DNA of 64,000 nucleotides from Pontibacterium sp049599735 (GCA_049599735.1 JBMYOX010000001.1:153250-217249); one strand, 5' to 3'. Shown: positions 52,772 through 62,459, counted from the first letter of the stretch. The notes: a model not told the origin generated them from the letters alone. Numbers and translations are program-made.

Positions 52772-55534
52772 ATGAGCGAACAGCACTCACCTCTTATTTT
52801 AGTCGACGGCTCCTCCTATTTATACCGTGCATTTTTTGCCTCTCAGCAGGCCGACCTGAAAACCTCAGACGGGCAGCCAACGGGAGCCATCCGGGTGGTG
52901 ACCTCCATGCTGAGAAGCTTACTCAAACAATATCCGCAAAGCCCTGTTGTGGTGGTCTTTGATGCGAAGGGCAAAACCTTCCGTGATGACCTTTATACCG
53001 AGTATAAATCTCATCGCCCCCCGATGCCGGATGATCTTCGTCTGCAAATAGAGCCCATTCATATGATCGTGCGGGCGATGGGTCTGCCGCTGATTGCGGT
53101 GGAAGGGGTGGAAGCTGATGATGTGATTGGCACGCTGTCGACCCAGGCAAGTGCTCAGGGTGTTGATACGCTAATTTCAACCGGCGATAAGGATATGGCG
53201 CAGCTGGTGGATAAACACGTTACCCTGATCAATACCATGAATAACACCGTGATGGATTCTGCGGGTGTTGAAGAAAAGTACGGTATAGCACCTCACCTGA
53301 TTATCGATTTTCTGGCCCTGATGGGGGACAAAGTAGACAATATTCCGGGTGTTCCGGGAGTGGGTGAAAAAACAGCACTGGCCCTGTTGCAGGGCATTGG
53401 CAGCATTAAGGATCTCTATGACAACCTGGACAGCATTGCTGATCTGGGTTTTCGGGGCTCTAAAACCATGGCGAAGAAGCTGGAAGCTAACCGGGAAGCG
53501 GCTGAGCTATCTTATCTGCTGGCTACAATCAAAATTGACGTGCCTTTAGAGTGGGAAATTGCAGATTTCAAAGTGCCTGAGCCTGATAACGAACAGTTAA
53601 AAACGCTGTTTGGCACGTATGAATTTCGCAGCTGGGTGCGTGAACTGAGTGCTGACACTGACAGCTTTGCAGCTACGGAATCTGAACAAAGTGATACACA
53701 AGATCCGGTTTCTGAAGCACCGGTTGCCACAGACTACGAAACGATTCTGGATGAAGCACATCTGGATCGGTGGATCACACAGCTGGAATCTTCTGACTAT
53801 TTTGCCTTTGATACCGAGACAACCAGCCTTAACTATATGGAGGCCGAGCTGGTGGGTGTGTCTTTTGCGGTAGAGCCGGGCAAAGCGGCTTACGTGCCGG
53901 TGGCCCATGATTATATGGGGGCACCTGAGCAGATCGATCGTAGTCGCCTGTTGGAAAAACTGAAACCTTTGCTGGAAAGTGAGCAATATCTCAAAGTGGG
54001 CCAGCATATTAAATACGATATGAATGTGCTGGCGCGCTATGACATTAAGCTAAAAGGTGTGGCTTATGACACGATGCTGGAGTCTTATATCTATAACTCC
54101 ACGGCCACCCGTCACGATATGGACAGCCTCGCGGATAAATATTTGGGTGTAAAAACCGTTCACTTTGAAGATATTGCGGGTAAAGGTAAAAAACAGCTGA
54201 CCTTTAACCAGATAGAGCTGGAAACCGCCGCCCCTTATGCGGCAGAAGATGCCGATATTACGTTGCGCCTGCATCAGGCTCTGGCGGCCAAACTGGAAAA
54301 GACACCGCGGCTGGCCGCTGTTTTTACTGATATTGAAAAGCCATTGATCCCGGTGCTGTCCCGTATTGAGCGCAATGGTGCGCTGGTGGATGCAAACCTG
54401 CTGGGCCAGCAGAGCCTCGAAATTGCGGCCCGTCTGCTTGAGCTCGAACGGCAGGCCCACGATGATGCGGGAGCGCCTTTTAACCTGAGCTCCCCCAAGC
54501 AGTTGCAGGCAATTCTGTTTGAGCAGAAAAAGCTGCCGGTGCTGAAAAAAACCCCTAAAGGTGCACCGTCTACGGCGGAAGAAGTGCTGCAGGAGCTGGC
54601 GCTCGATTATCCGTTGCCTAAGCTGATCCTGGAACACCGCAGCCTGAGTAAGCTGAAGTCGACCTATACCGACAAGCTACCCCAAATGATTAATAAAACC
54701 ACCGGGCGTATTCATACCTCTTACCATCAGGCCGTGACAGCAACCGGGCGTTTGTCGTCGTCTGACCCTAACCTGCAGAATATTCCGGTGCGCAGTGCTG
54801 AAGGCCGCCGTATTCGTCAGGCTTTTATTGCACCGGCCGGTTATAAGCTGGTGGCGGCTGACTACTCCCAGATTGAATTGCGGATTATGGCGCACCTTTC
54901 TCAGGATGAAGGTTTATTAAAAGCCTTTAGTCACGGTGATGATGTTCACCGGGCAACAGCAGCCGAAGTCTTTAACACCGAGGTGGAGGCGGTCACTGCT
55001 GATCAGCGTCGCAGTGCAAAAGCGATTAACTTCGGCCTGATTTATGGCATGTCCGCCTTTGGCCTGGCCAAGCAGTTGGGTATTGGACGTAACGAAGCGC
55101 AGCAGTATATCGAGCACTACTTTGCGACTTATCCGGGGGTGCAGCACTATATGGACGACATTCGCACTAAGGCGCAGGAGCAGGGTTATGTGGAAACGCT
55201 CTTTGGTCGCAGGCTCTATTTACCGGAAATCAAAGCCCGTAATGCTATGCGCCGCCAGGCGGCTGAGCGTACCGCGATTAATGCGCCTATGCAGGGTACA
55301 GCGGCTGATATTATCAAACGTGCCATGCTGGATGTGGATGCCTGGCTGGCCGGTGAAGAGATTGATGCACGTATGATTATGCAGGTGCATGATGAGCTGG
55401 TCTTTGAGGTGCGTGAAGATCAGGTACAAGCCTTTGTGGCGGCTGTCACTGCGCGGATGTCTGCGGCGGCAAATCTGGATGTGCCGCTGGTGGTGGATGC
55501 CGGTGTTGGCGATAACTGGGAGCAGGCGCACTAA
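52772..55534 (+). CDS. polA: DNA polymerase I
   Basis: Repair and Okazaki-fragment polymerase, 920 residues. N-terminal 5' nuclease (LILVDGSSYLYRAFFA, VEADDVIGTL), central 3'-5' exonuclease with intact DEDD start FAFDTETTSLN and HIKYDMNVL, and the polymerase with DYSQIELRIMAH, RRSAKAINFGLIYGMS and MQVHDELVFEV. I take ATG 52772 (MSEQHS, GGA seven bases upstream); ATG 52760 is possible. Confidence 0.97.
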   Translation: MSEQHSPLILVDGSSYLYRAFFASQQADLKTSDGQPTGAIRVVTSMLRSLLKQYPQSPVVVVFDAKGKTFRDDLYTEYKSHRPPMPDDLRLQIEPIHMIVRAMGLPLIAVEGVEADDVIGTLSTQASAQGVDTLISTGDKDMAQLVDKHVTLINTMNNTVMDSAGVEEKYGIAPHLIIDFLALMGDKVDNIPGVPGVGEKTALALLQGIGSIKDLYDNLDSIADLGFRGSKTMAKKLEANREAAELSYLLATIKIDVPLEWEIADFKVPEPDNEQLKTLFGTYEFRSWVRELSADTDSFAATESEQSDTQDPVSEAPVATDYETILDEAHLDRWITQLESSDYFAFDTETTSLNYMEAELVGVSFAVEPGKAAYVPVAHDYMGAPEQIDRSRLLEKLKPLLESEQYLKVGQHIKYDMNVLARYDIKLKGVAYDTMLESYIYNSTATRHDMDSLADKYLGVKTVHFEDIAGKGKKQLTFNQIELETAAPYAAEDADITLRLHQALAAKLEKTPRLAAVFTDIEKPLIPVLSRIERNGALVDANLLGQQSLEIAARLLELERQAHDDAGAPFNLSSPKQLQAILFEQKKLPVLKKTPKGAPSTAEEVLQELALDYPLPKLILEHRSLSKLKSTYTDKLPQMINKTTGRIHTSYHQAVTATGRLSSSDPNLQNIPVRSAEGRRIRQAFIAPAGYKLVAADYSQIELRIMAHLSQDEGLLKAFSHGDDVHRATAAEVFNTEVEAVTADQRRSAKAINFGLIYGMSAFGLAKQLGIGRNEAQQYIEHYFATYPGVQHYMDDIRTKAQEQGYVETLFGRRLYLPEIKARNAMRRQAAERTAINAPMQGTAADIIKRAMLDVDAWLAGEEIDARMIMQVHDELVFEVREDQVQAFVAAVTARMSAAANLDVPLVVDAGVGDNWEQAH

Positions 55535-55574
55535 GCGGGTAGCGCTAAGTTACCTGGAAAATTATCCGGGCTGA

Positions 55575-55603
55575 GCCCTGTAATTGCGATGCGTTTACAG
55601 GGC
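55575..55603. repeat. 9-bp hairpin between polA and engB
   Basis: GCCCTGTAA, eleven-base loop, TTACAGGGC in the 84-base convergent gap. There is no T-run directly after it, so a terminator is only possible. I see no Spot 42 RNA, which occupies the polA-engB interval in enterobacteria. Confidence 0.45.
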
Positions 55604-55618
55604 GACCGGCGCTTTATT

Positions 55619-56275
55619 TCAGTCTTGCGGTGTTTCTTCTGCGTCCTCATCTTCAAACTCTTCGAGTAACCAACTGTTCAGCCGGATTTTTAGCTGGTCG
55701 ATACCCTGCTTTTTAAGCGCGGAAAAGGTTTGCAGACTGACGTTATCGCCTAAAGTTGCTTTCAGCTCTTTTTTCAGCTGTAACAACGTACTTTGTGCGG
55801 GGCCTCGTTTTAACTTATCCGCTTTGGTGAGCAACACGTGCAGTGGCATGCCGGTATTCTTACACCACTGAATCATCATTTGGTCGAACTCTTTCAGCGG
55901 GTGGCGGATATCCATTACCAGTACAACACCACGCAGACAGGCTCTTTTTTGCAGGTATTCATCCAGGTGTTTTTGCCAATGCAGCTTCATTTCCACCGGG
56001 ACTTTGGCATAGCCGTAGCCTGGCAGATCGACAATACGCAGGTCCTCAAGATTCAGATCAAAAAAGTTGATCAATTGCGTGCGGCCCGGTGTTTTCGAGG
56101 TCCTGGCCAATTTATGGTTATGGGTCAGGGTGTTAATAGCGCTGGACTTTCCTGCATTGGAACGGCCGGCAAACGCAACCTCTGCCCCGGTATCTGCTGG
56201 GCACTGATGAAGTTTGGCCGCGCTTGTATTAAAGCGTGCCGAATTGTAGTGGATTGGAGAGCCATTTGTTGACAT
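55619..56275 (-). CDS. engB: Ribosome-biogenesis GTPase EngB (YihA/YsxC)
   Basis: Essential-type Era-family GTPase for 50S assembly, 218 residues. G1 GRSNAGKSS, G2 threonine in RTSKTPGRTQ, G3 VDLPGYGYAK, G4 LTKADK. The acidic C-terminal tail (EEFEDEDAEETPQD) is usual. No clear SD before ATG 56275. Convergent with polA and divergent from the cytochrome gene. Confidence 0.96.
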   Translation of the reverse strand: MSTNGSPIHYNSARFNTSAAKLHQCPADTGAEVAFAGRSNAGKSSAINTLTHNHKLARTSKTPGRTQLINFFDLNLEDLRIVDLPGYGYAKVPVEMKLHWQKHLDEYLQKRACLRGVVLVMDIRHPLKEFDQMMIQWCKNTGMPLHVLLTKADKLKRGPAQSTLLQLKKELKATLGDNVSLQTFSALKKQGIDQLKIRLNSWLLEEFEDEDAEETPQD

Positions 56276-56297
56276 GAGTAGGGTTTCGCGCCTTATG

Positions 56298-56317
56298 GGA
56301 ACGGATATTGCCGTTCC
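56298..56317. repeat. 7-bp inverted repeat in the engB-cytochrome c4 gap
   Basis: GGAACGG, ATATTG, CCGTTCC. About 20 bases further on is a perfect TATAAT (56338-56343), a likely -10 for the cytochrome gene, so the dyad sits where an operator or upstream activator site would. No good -35 at standard spacing. Confidence 0.4.
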
Positions 56318-56482
56318 AGTTTGTATGGATATTAGGTTATAATTGCGCCAAATTTTACCTGCGATAGGGAAAAGGCTCTAGTGTCGCGGGCAAATGAGGT
56401 TCAATCGGTTACCGTTATGCGGGCAGGAATGCTGCTGGTAAACGTAAAAAACTTTTAAAAATCAAGAGTCTGGGTTTCGTCG

Positions 56483-57085
56483 ATGAATAAAATACTGATC
56501 AGCATGTTGTTGACTTTAGGTATCACAGGTGTAGCTCATGCGGCGGGTGATGCTGCTGCAGGGCAGGCAAAAACCGCTGTATGTGGCGCGTGTCACGGTG
56601 CCGATGGTAACAGCGCAATCGCCAACTTCCCTAAGCTGGCGGGCCAGAATGAAAAATATCTGCTGAAGCAGATGAAAGAAATTAAAGCAGGAACACGTCC
56701 GGTTGTTGAAATGACCGGCCTGCTGGATGCGCTGACTGATCAGGATTTGGCAGATGTGGCCGCTTACTTTGCGAAGCAGAACGCCCAGATTGGCCACGCG
56801 GCTAAAGATCAGGTGGAAGCGGGTCAGAAAATCTACCGCGCAGGTATTGCGGCTAAAGGTGTTGCAGCTTGTACGGCTTGTCACAGCCCGACAGGTCAGG
56901 GTAATGCCTCAGCAGCCTTTCCGGCAGTTAGCGGCCAGCATGCCGCTTATGTTGAAAAACAGCTGAAAATGTTCCGTAACGCTGAGCGTTCGAATGATCC
57001 TAACAGCATGATGCGTGATATCGCTGCGAAGCTGAGTGACGTAGAGATCAAAGCGGTTTCCAGCTACATTCAGGGTCTGAACTAA
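56483..57085 (+). CDS. Dihaem cytochrome c4
   Basis: Periplasmic electron carrier, 200 residues, with a signal peptide (about 1-20, ending AHA) and two class I c-haem sites: CGACH (about residues 34-38) and CTACH (about 132-136). The two halves are homologous, as in cytochrome c4. It can feed terminal oxidases. Followed by a terminator and dsbA, the same order as in Pseudomonas. Confidence 0.92.
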   Translation: MNKILISMLLTLGITGVAHAAGDAAAGQAKTAVCGACHGADGNSAIANFPKLAGQNEKYLLKQMKEIKAGTRPVVEMTGLLDALTDQDLADVAAYFAKQNAQIGHAAKDQVEAGQKIYRAGIAAKGVAACTACHSPTGQGNASAAFPAVSGQHAAYVEKQLKMFRNAERSNDPNSMMRDIAAKLSDVEIKAVSSYIQGLN

Positions 57086-57108
57086 GTCCGGTTCAGCCAC
57101 TGTTAAAG

Positions 57109-57133
57109 AAAGGCAGCTTAGGCTGCCTTTTTT
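57109..57133 (+). terminator. Terminator after cytochrome c4
   Basis: AAAGGCAGC, loop TTAG, GCTGCC, then six T. It lies 23 bases after the stop. Confidence 0.92.
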
Positions 57134-57208
57134 ATATCTGTAAAATTGAATCTTTTACCCGGTGCCGGGTCTGATTTTTCCAGTTGTGTCATTTGATGGA
57201 GAGAGAAA

Positions 57209-57844
57209 ATGCTGAAGAAAGTTGGGTGTTTGTTTATTGCCCTGATGTTACCCGTGCTGGCGTGGGCCGAAGGCGCAGAGAAATTCCAGGAAGGCGTGCA
57301 CTATGAAGCCTTGTCATTCCCGGTTAAAACAGCGGATGCAAGCCGTGTGGAAGTCGTGGAAGCCTTTGGCTATCCCTGTCCTCACTGTAATACGTTTGAG
57401 CCTTTGGTTCAGCGCTGGGAACATTCACTTGCTGAAGATGTAACTTTTAGTCGTCTGCCGGTTGTTTTTGGGCGTAGCTGGGAGCCGATGGCGCGTGCTT
57501 ATTACAGTGCTGATTTGTTAAAAGTAGTTGATAAGACACACCAGGCGATGTTTAACGCCGTACATATTGAGCGTCGGCGTTTTTCGAATAAAGAGCAGGT
57601 GGCGGACTTCTATGGCAACCTGGGTGTCGATAAAGCCAAATTCAGCAAAATGTATAATTCTTTTGCAGTGAATATGAAGCTGAAGCAGGGCGACTCTAAA
57701 GTGCGCGGTTACGGTATTACCGGTGTGCCTTCTATGGTTGTGAATGGTAAATACCGGATTACGGCGCAGATGGCGGGTAGCCCTGCAAAAATGCTGGAAG
57801 TGGTAGATTATCTGGTTGCTAAAGAGCGTAGTCTGATTAACTGA
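57209..57844 (+). CDS. dsbA: Periplasmic thiol:disulfide oxidoreductase DsbA
   Basis: Introduces disulfides into exported proteins; 211 residues with a signal peptide cleaved near AWA (about 20). Active site CPHC at 57-60 and cis-proline motif GVPSM are intact. It would be the natural catalyst for the cysteine-rich exported protein at 30.7 kb. GAGAG upstream of the ATG. Confidence 0.95.
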   Translation: MLKKVGCLFIALMLPVLAWAEGAEKFQEGVHYEALSFPVKTADASRVEVVEAFGYPCPHCNTFEPLVQRWEHSLAEDVTFSRLPVVFGRSWEPMARAYYSADLLKVVDKTHQAMFNAVHIERRRFSNKEQVADFYGNLGVDKAKFSKMYNSFAVNMKLKQGDSKVRGYGITGVPSMVVNGKYRITAQMAGSPAKMLEVVDYLVAKERSLIN

Positions 57845-57870
57845 TTTGGCGGATTAGCGTTAAATCAAAA

Positions 57871-57896
57871 AAACCGCCATATTCAGGCGGTTTTTT
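57871..57896 (+). terminator. Terminator after dsbA
   Basis: AAACCGCC, loop ATATTCA, GGCGG then six T. Confidence 0.92.
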
Positions 57897-57995
57897 GGTT
57901 CGAATGGTTATTGGTCTGGAGTCGGGGTGTTTGTTACTTTAGCATGTTGGATGTGTGCAGGGATGAATGATTGAATCGTCGGGCTGGAGTGGACT

Positions 57996-59558
57996 GTGTC
58001 AGTGCAGAATGAAGATTGGAAGCAAAAATACAGGGAGCTGGCATCAGAGTATGCGCAGTCTCAGCAGCTTGAACAGTCACTTAACCAGATCGTCGGGAGT
58101 ATGGTGCTCGCACTGGAAGGTAACGATGCTCAGCTGGATCTGGAACTGCGCGAGCTTAAGCATACTCTCAGGCCAGACACGGATAAAACATCACTCGGTC
58201 GGCTACGTCTGCGCCTGGACAAACACATCAGGCTGCGGGATGAAAGCCGTGAAGAGCAGGCGAAGGTTGTGCTTGAGGCGTTTCGGCGGTGGATTGCTTA
58301 CCTCCGCGATATGACACAGCAGCCTTCGATGCTGGACACCCTGGATATATATCAAGCGCGCAGTCAGAAGCTGGAAAATGCCTGCGATGAGTTGCCATCG
58401 CTGCTTCAGGACCTGGTGGCGCTTCAGGCAGAGATTAACCCTCCGGCCGCCCTGGTCTTGTCAGAAGAGAGTATCGATTCATATGTGGAAGGTGTGACAC
58501 CGGGCAGTGAAGAGCAAAATCGTCTGCTCCGGACGGTTGCCGCTGAACTATCCGAGTTAGTCACCGGCCTTTACCTGCCAGAAAAAGTGTATGAGCAAAG
58601 CGAGCAACTGGTTCGAATTATCCGGCGGGGGTTTGACCTGTCCGAATTGCCTGCGTTGTTGCGCCAGGTGATCCGGCTGGTGGGAAAAGCGGGGCCAGAC
58701 AACAGCCAGGAGTTCGAAGGTTATTTATTAGATCTGAGTGCTCAGCTAGCAGAAGTTGAGGCGGTTGTTCAGAAAAATCGGAAGGATCAGCAGGACAGTG
58801 ATACGGGCCGGTTTACACTGGATAAGAATGTTCGTTCCAATGTGCAGCAACTGGCAGAAGCAAGCAAAGTGACACAGGATATCCGCGAAATTAAACAAGC
58901 GGTCGCGGGGCAACTGTGCGATGTTGTCCGGGCATTGGATGTGTTTAAGCGGGAAGAAAGTGCGCGGACAGCTTGTTTAGTCGAACGTAATGAGAGGTTG
59001 TTAGAAAAAGTCGCTCAAATGGAAGTGGCCACCCGGAACGTTCAGGCGCATATGGCGGCTGAAAGAGCAAAAGCTACTACGGATGCACTGACGGGTTTAC
59101 CTAACAGGGCTGCTTACAATGATCGTATCCGCGAATCGGTGGCGCGCTGGCAGCGTTATCAGACGAGCTTCTCTATAGTGGTGGGTGACCTGGATTTCTT
59201 TAAACGCATTAATGACAGTTATGGTCACCTTGCGGGTGATAAAGTGTTGCGTCTGGTCGGCAAAGTGATACGGACGAAGATACGCAGCACGGATTTTGCT
59301 ACCCGCTACGGGGGTGAAGAATTTGTAATTATTATGCCCTCTACCCGTAGCAGAGAGGCTTGCCTGGCAGTTGAAAAAATTCGTCAGGGGCTTGTCGACA
59401 GTCCTTTCAATTTTCATGGCAAACCGCTGACAGTCACTATGTCTTTTGGTGTGACTGAAATAATTGCGGGGGATTCCAGTGACGTTTTATTCAGCCGGGC
59501 GGATAAATTGCTCTACAAAGCGAAAGCCGACGGACGTAATCGGGTCTGTACCGGCTGA
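57996..59558 (+). CDS. Diguanylate cyclase, DgcH-like
   Basis: Soluble 520-residue protein: a long helical N-terminal region (about 1-350) of no family I recognise, then GGDEF (about 355-520) with GGEEF (439-443) and inhibitory RSTD (430-433), so cyclase activity with product feedback is expected. Start GTG 57996 with GGAG six bases upstream. In Pseudomonas aeruginosa the gene next to dsbA-cc4-engB-polA is dgcH, so orthology is likely from synteny; the N-terminal region is shorter here. Confidence 0.85.
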   Translation: MSVQNEDWKQKYRELASEYAQSQQLEQSLNQIVGSMVLALEGNDAQLDLELRELKHTLRPDTDKTSLGRLRLRLDKHIRLRDESREEQAKVVLEAFRRWIAYLRDMTQQPSMLDTLDIYQARSQKLENACDELPSLLQDLVALQAEINPPAALVLSEESIDSYVEGVTPGSEEQNRLLRTVAAELSELVTGLYLPEKVYEQSEQLVRIIRRGFDLSELPALLRQVIRLVGKAGPDNSQEFEGYLLDLSAQLAEVEAVVQKNRKDQQDSDTGRFTLDKNVRSNVQQLAEASKVTQDIREIKQAVAGQLCDVVRALDVFKREESARTACLVERNERLLEKVAQMEVATRNVQAHMAAERAKATTDALTGLPNRAAYNDRIRESVARWQRYQTSFSIVVGDLDFFKRINDSYGHLAGDKVLRLVGKVIRTKIRSTDFATRYGGEEFVIIMPSTRSREACLAVEKIRQGLVDSPFNFHGKPLTVTMSFGVTEIIAGDSSDVLFSRADKLLYKAKADGRNRVCTG

Positions 59559-59631
59559 TATTGGCTTATCTTTTGTGAAGGAATGTTGTAGCCTGTCCCG
59601 CGAATCAGCCTGAGTACAGGAATGCCTGTTT

Positions 59632-61263
59632 GTGAAACGTCTGCTGCGTAGTTTTAAAATTTTGCGGGTCATTGCCCGTTATCGTCTTGATACGTTCTTT
59701 GAAGGTGTAAACCTGCCGTTTTATTTGCGGGTGCTGCTGCTCTTATTACCCTGGCGCTATTTAATCTCGGCTTCAAAACCCCGTGCTGAGCGTTTACGTC
59801 TGGCCTTTGAAACGCTGGGCCCTGTCTTTATTAAATTTGGTCAGATGCTGTCTACCCGTCGGGATCTTTTACCTGATGATGTGGCAGAAGAGCTGAAAAA
59901 GCTGCAGGATCAGGTGCCGCCGTTTGCGGGAAACGAGGCTCAAGCCATTATTGAGCAGGCACTGGGGCAGCCGGTGAGTGAATTGTTTTCCAGCTTTGAG
60001 GTTGAACCGCTGGCATCCGCTTCCGTTGCTCAGGTTCATAAAGCGACTTTGTTTGATGGGCGTGAAGTTGTCGTTAAGGTGATACGTCCCGGTATTGATC
60101 GTATTATTCGCAAGGATGTCGCACTGCTCTACGGGCTGGCCTCGCTGGCGCAGGCCGTTTGGGCGGATGGTCGTCGTCTGCGTCCGGTTGAGGTCGTTGC
60201 TGAGTATGAGCAAACCATCTTCGATGAGCTGGATCTGCGTAAAGAGGCGGCCAATGGTTCTCAGCTGCACCGTAATTTCTCGGGCTCAGAAATGCTCTAT
60301 ATCCCGGAAATTTATTGGGATTATAGTCGCCCTAACGTGCTGGTAATGGAGCGTATCCATGGTATTCCTGTCGCTGAAACCGATCAGTTGGTGGCGCAGC
60401 ATACCGATATGAAGCTACTGGCTGAACGGGGGGTGGAGATTTTCTTTACCCAGGTGTTCCGGGACAGCTTTTTTCATGCGGATATGCATCCGGGCAATAT
60501 TTTTATTTCCCGGGAAAACCCGCAGTCACCGCAGTATATTGCCGTGGACTTCGGCATTGTCGGCTCCTTAACAGCGGAAGATCAGAGCTATCTGGCCAGA
60601 AATCTACTGGCCTTTTTTCAGCGTGATTATCGCCAGGTCGCCCAGTTGCATGTGGACTCAGGCTGGGTACCTATTGATACTAATGTGGATGCTTTTGAAA
60701 CAGCGATCCGCAGTGTTTGTGAGCCTATTTTTGAAAAGCCACTTAAAGATATTTCATTTGGTCAGGTGCTCTTAGGTCTGTTTCAGACTGCGCGACGCTT
60801 TAATATGGAAGTACAGCCCCAGTTGGTGCTGCTGCAAAAGACGCTGTTAAATATCGAAGGTCTGGGGCGTCAGCTGTATCCGGATCTGGATCTTTGGCAA
60901 ACCGCTATGCCTTTTCTGGAAAGCTGGATGAAGGAGCGTATGGGGCCTAAGGCCGTCTATCGCAGTATCAAACAACAGGCACCGGATTGGCTGGAAAAAA
61001 TGCCACATTTACCCCAAATGGCCTACGATGCCCTTAATCAGCTTCGACGTCTGGATGATCACAGGCAACGGGATCAGCGCGCTTATGCAGCGGCTAAGGC
61101 AGAGCTGGCGGCACAGCGCCGACCGGTGCGCTATATAGGTTTCCTGCTGGTTATTTTTGCGCTTTTGGCAGGCAATGAGCAATTTGTACACTGGCTGAGT
61201 GAGCTGCCTGCTATAAGCTGGCTGGCTGCTATTACTGGTTTTTACCTGATTGTACGTCGCTGA
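59632..61263 (+). CDS. ubiB: Ubiquinone biosynthesis atypical kinase UbiB
   Basis: ABC1/ADCK-family protein supporting ubiquinone synthesis at the inner membrane, 543 residues. Family hallmark KFGQMLSTR (KxGQ), ASASVAQVHKA in place of a P-loop, HADMHPGNIF catalytic loop and DFG. Two C-terminal membrane helices lie at about 500-540. Start GTG 59632. The usual upstream ubiE and ubiJ are absent, replaced by the diguanylate cyclase. Confidence 0.96.
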   Translation: MKRLLRSFKILRVIARYRLDTFFEGVNLPFYLRVLLLLLPWRYLISASKPRAERLRLAFETLGPVFIKFGQMLSTRRDLLPDDVAEELKKLQDQVPPFAGNEAQAIIEQALGQPVSELFSSFEVEPLASASVAQVHKATLFDGREVVVKVIRPGIDRIIRKDVALLYGLASLAQAVWADGRRLRPVEVVAEYEQTIFDELDLRKEAANGSQLHRNFSGSEMLYIPEIYWDYSRPNVLVMERIHGIPVAETDQLVAQHTDMKLLAERGVEIFFTQVFRDSFFHADMHPGNIFISRENPQSPQYIAVDFGIVGSLTAEDQSYLARNLLAFFQRDYRQVAQLHVDSGWVPIDTNVDAFETAIRSVCEPIFEKPLKDISFGQVLLGLFQTARRFNMEVQPQLVLLQKTLLNIEGLGRQLYPDLDLWQTAMPFLESWMKERMGPKAVYRSIKQQAPDWLEKMPHLPQMAYDALNQLRRLDDHRQRDQRAYAAAKAELAAQRRPVRYIGFLLVIFALLAGNEQFVHWLSELPAISWLAAITGFYLIVRR

Positions 61264-61366
61264 AACGCGCGCTGAAGTTGAGGCTGGTCGTTCATGCAAA
61301 GGATGGTGGAAGCCTGTCTGTTCAGGTATGCTTTCGCCTTGAATTAGAGATTGCTAAAGAAGTGAA

Positions 61367-61759
61367 ATGATGTCCGCACCCTGGCTGGAACAGATTAAGT
61401 GGGATAAAGATGGCCTGGTACCGGCCATTGCCCAGGATTATAAAACCGGACGTATCCTGATGGTTGCCTGGATGAATGCAGAAGCTCTGGCGTTAACAGC
61501 GCAAGAGCAGCGTGCTATCTATTGGTCCCGGTCACGGAAAAAATTGTGGCGTAAAGGCGAGGAGTCAGGTCATGTGCAAAAGTTACATGAGCTGCGCCTG
61601 GATTGTGATGCCGATGTGATTTTAATGCAGGTGGAACAATTAGGCGGCATTTCTTGTCATACCGGGCGGGAGAGCTGTTTTTACAGCGTGCTTGATAATG
61701 AAAACTGGGTGCCGGTAGAACCGGTGTTAAAAGACCCGGCAAGCATATATAAAAAATAG
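61367..61759 (+). CDS. hisI: Phosphoribosyl-AMP cyclohydrolase
   Basis: Third step of histidine synthesis, opening the adenine ring of PR-AMP; a zinc enzyme of 130 residues. Metal motif LDCDADVILMQVEQLGG then SCHTGRESCFY. Two ATG codons at 61367 and 61370 are both possible. Separate from hisE, as in Pseudomonas, not fused as in E. coli. Confidence 0.96.
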   Translation: MMSAPWLEQIKWDKDGLVPAIAQDYKTGRILMVAWMNAEALALTAQEQRAIYWSRSRKKLWRKGEESGHVQKLHELRLDCDADVILMQVEQLGGISCHTGRESCFYSVLDNENWVPVEPVLKDPASIYKK

Positions 61760-61767
61760 GTTGCTTA

Positions 61768-62100
61768 ATGAGTGATGTATTAACCCAGCTGGGTGAAATT
61801 CTGGAAGCGCGCAAAGCGGCAACGGCTGAAAAGTCTTATGTGGCCAGTTTGCACAGTAAAGGCCTGAATAAGATCCTTGAAAAGGTCGGAGAAGAGGCGG
61901 TAGAAACCATTATCTCTGCAAAAGATGCAGCAGCCAGTGGTGATAACAGCGATCTGATTTATGAAACGGCAGACTTGTGGTTTCACAGTTTGGTGATGTT
62001 ATCCCATTTGGGTGAATCCCCTCAGTCTGTGCTGGACGAGCTGGCGCGTCGCTTTGATATGTCCGGCCTTGAAGAGAAGGCCGCACGGGCTAATAAATAG
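61768..62100 (+). CDS. hisE: Phosphoribosyl-ATP pyrophosphohydrolase
   Basis: Second step of histidine synthesis, hydrolysing PR-ATP to PR-AMP; an all-alpha MazG-like enzyme of 110 residues. KVGEEAVETIISAKD carries the metal-binding glutamates and ETADLWFHSLVML the second metal motif. Eight bases after hisI. Confidence 0.95.
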   Translation: MSDVLTQLGEILEARKAATAEKSYVASLHSKGLNKILEKVGEEAVETIISAKDAAASGDNSDLIYETADLWFHSLVMLSHLGESPQSVLDELARRFDMSGLEEKAARANK

Positions 62101-62103
62101 GTT

Positions 62104-62439
62104 ATGACGAGCTGTGTTTTCTGTCAGATTATTGCAGGTGATCTTGCTGCAACGGTCGTATATCAGGATGAACATATTCTGGCTTTCTGGGATCAGGCGC
62201 CAAAGGCGCCGGTACACTTGTTAGTTGTACCGCGTAAGCATATAAAAAATCTTGACGATCTTCAGGTAGGTGATGAAACACTGATTAGCCACCTGATGAT
62301 GAAAATTCCAGACATTGCACGGAACAACAAGCTTTCCGGTGGCTATCGTACGCTGACTAATACAGGTCGAGGCGGGCACCAGGAGATTTATCATATGCAT
62401 TTTCATCTATTGGGCGGCGGCGAATTGCCCGCCCTGTAA
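62104..62439 (+). CDS. HIT-family hydrolase (HinT-like)
   Basis: Histidine-triad purine nucleoside phosphoramidase, 111 residues. CVFCQIIAGD at the start and the triad HMHFHLLGG (active-site His in HxHxH) at the end. It is three bases after hisE and before tatA, so it is in one transcript with his and tat genes. Confidence 0.93.
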   Translation: MTSCVFCQIIAGDLAATVVYQDEHILAFWDQAPKAPVHLLVVPRKHIKNLDDLQVGDETLISHLMMKIPDIARNNKLSGGYRTLTNTGRGGHQEIYHMHFHLLGGGELPAL

Positions 62440-62459
62440 GAATAAAAACGGAGAATAAA

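Noticed and set aside
55535..55618. Spot 42-type small RNA between polA and engB
   Set aside because: The gap is 84 bases with one hairpin and no -10/-35 pair or T-rich terminator; it does not resemble Spot 42.
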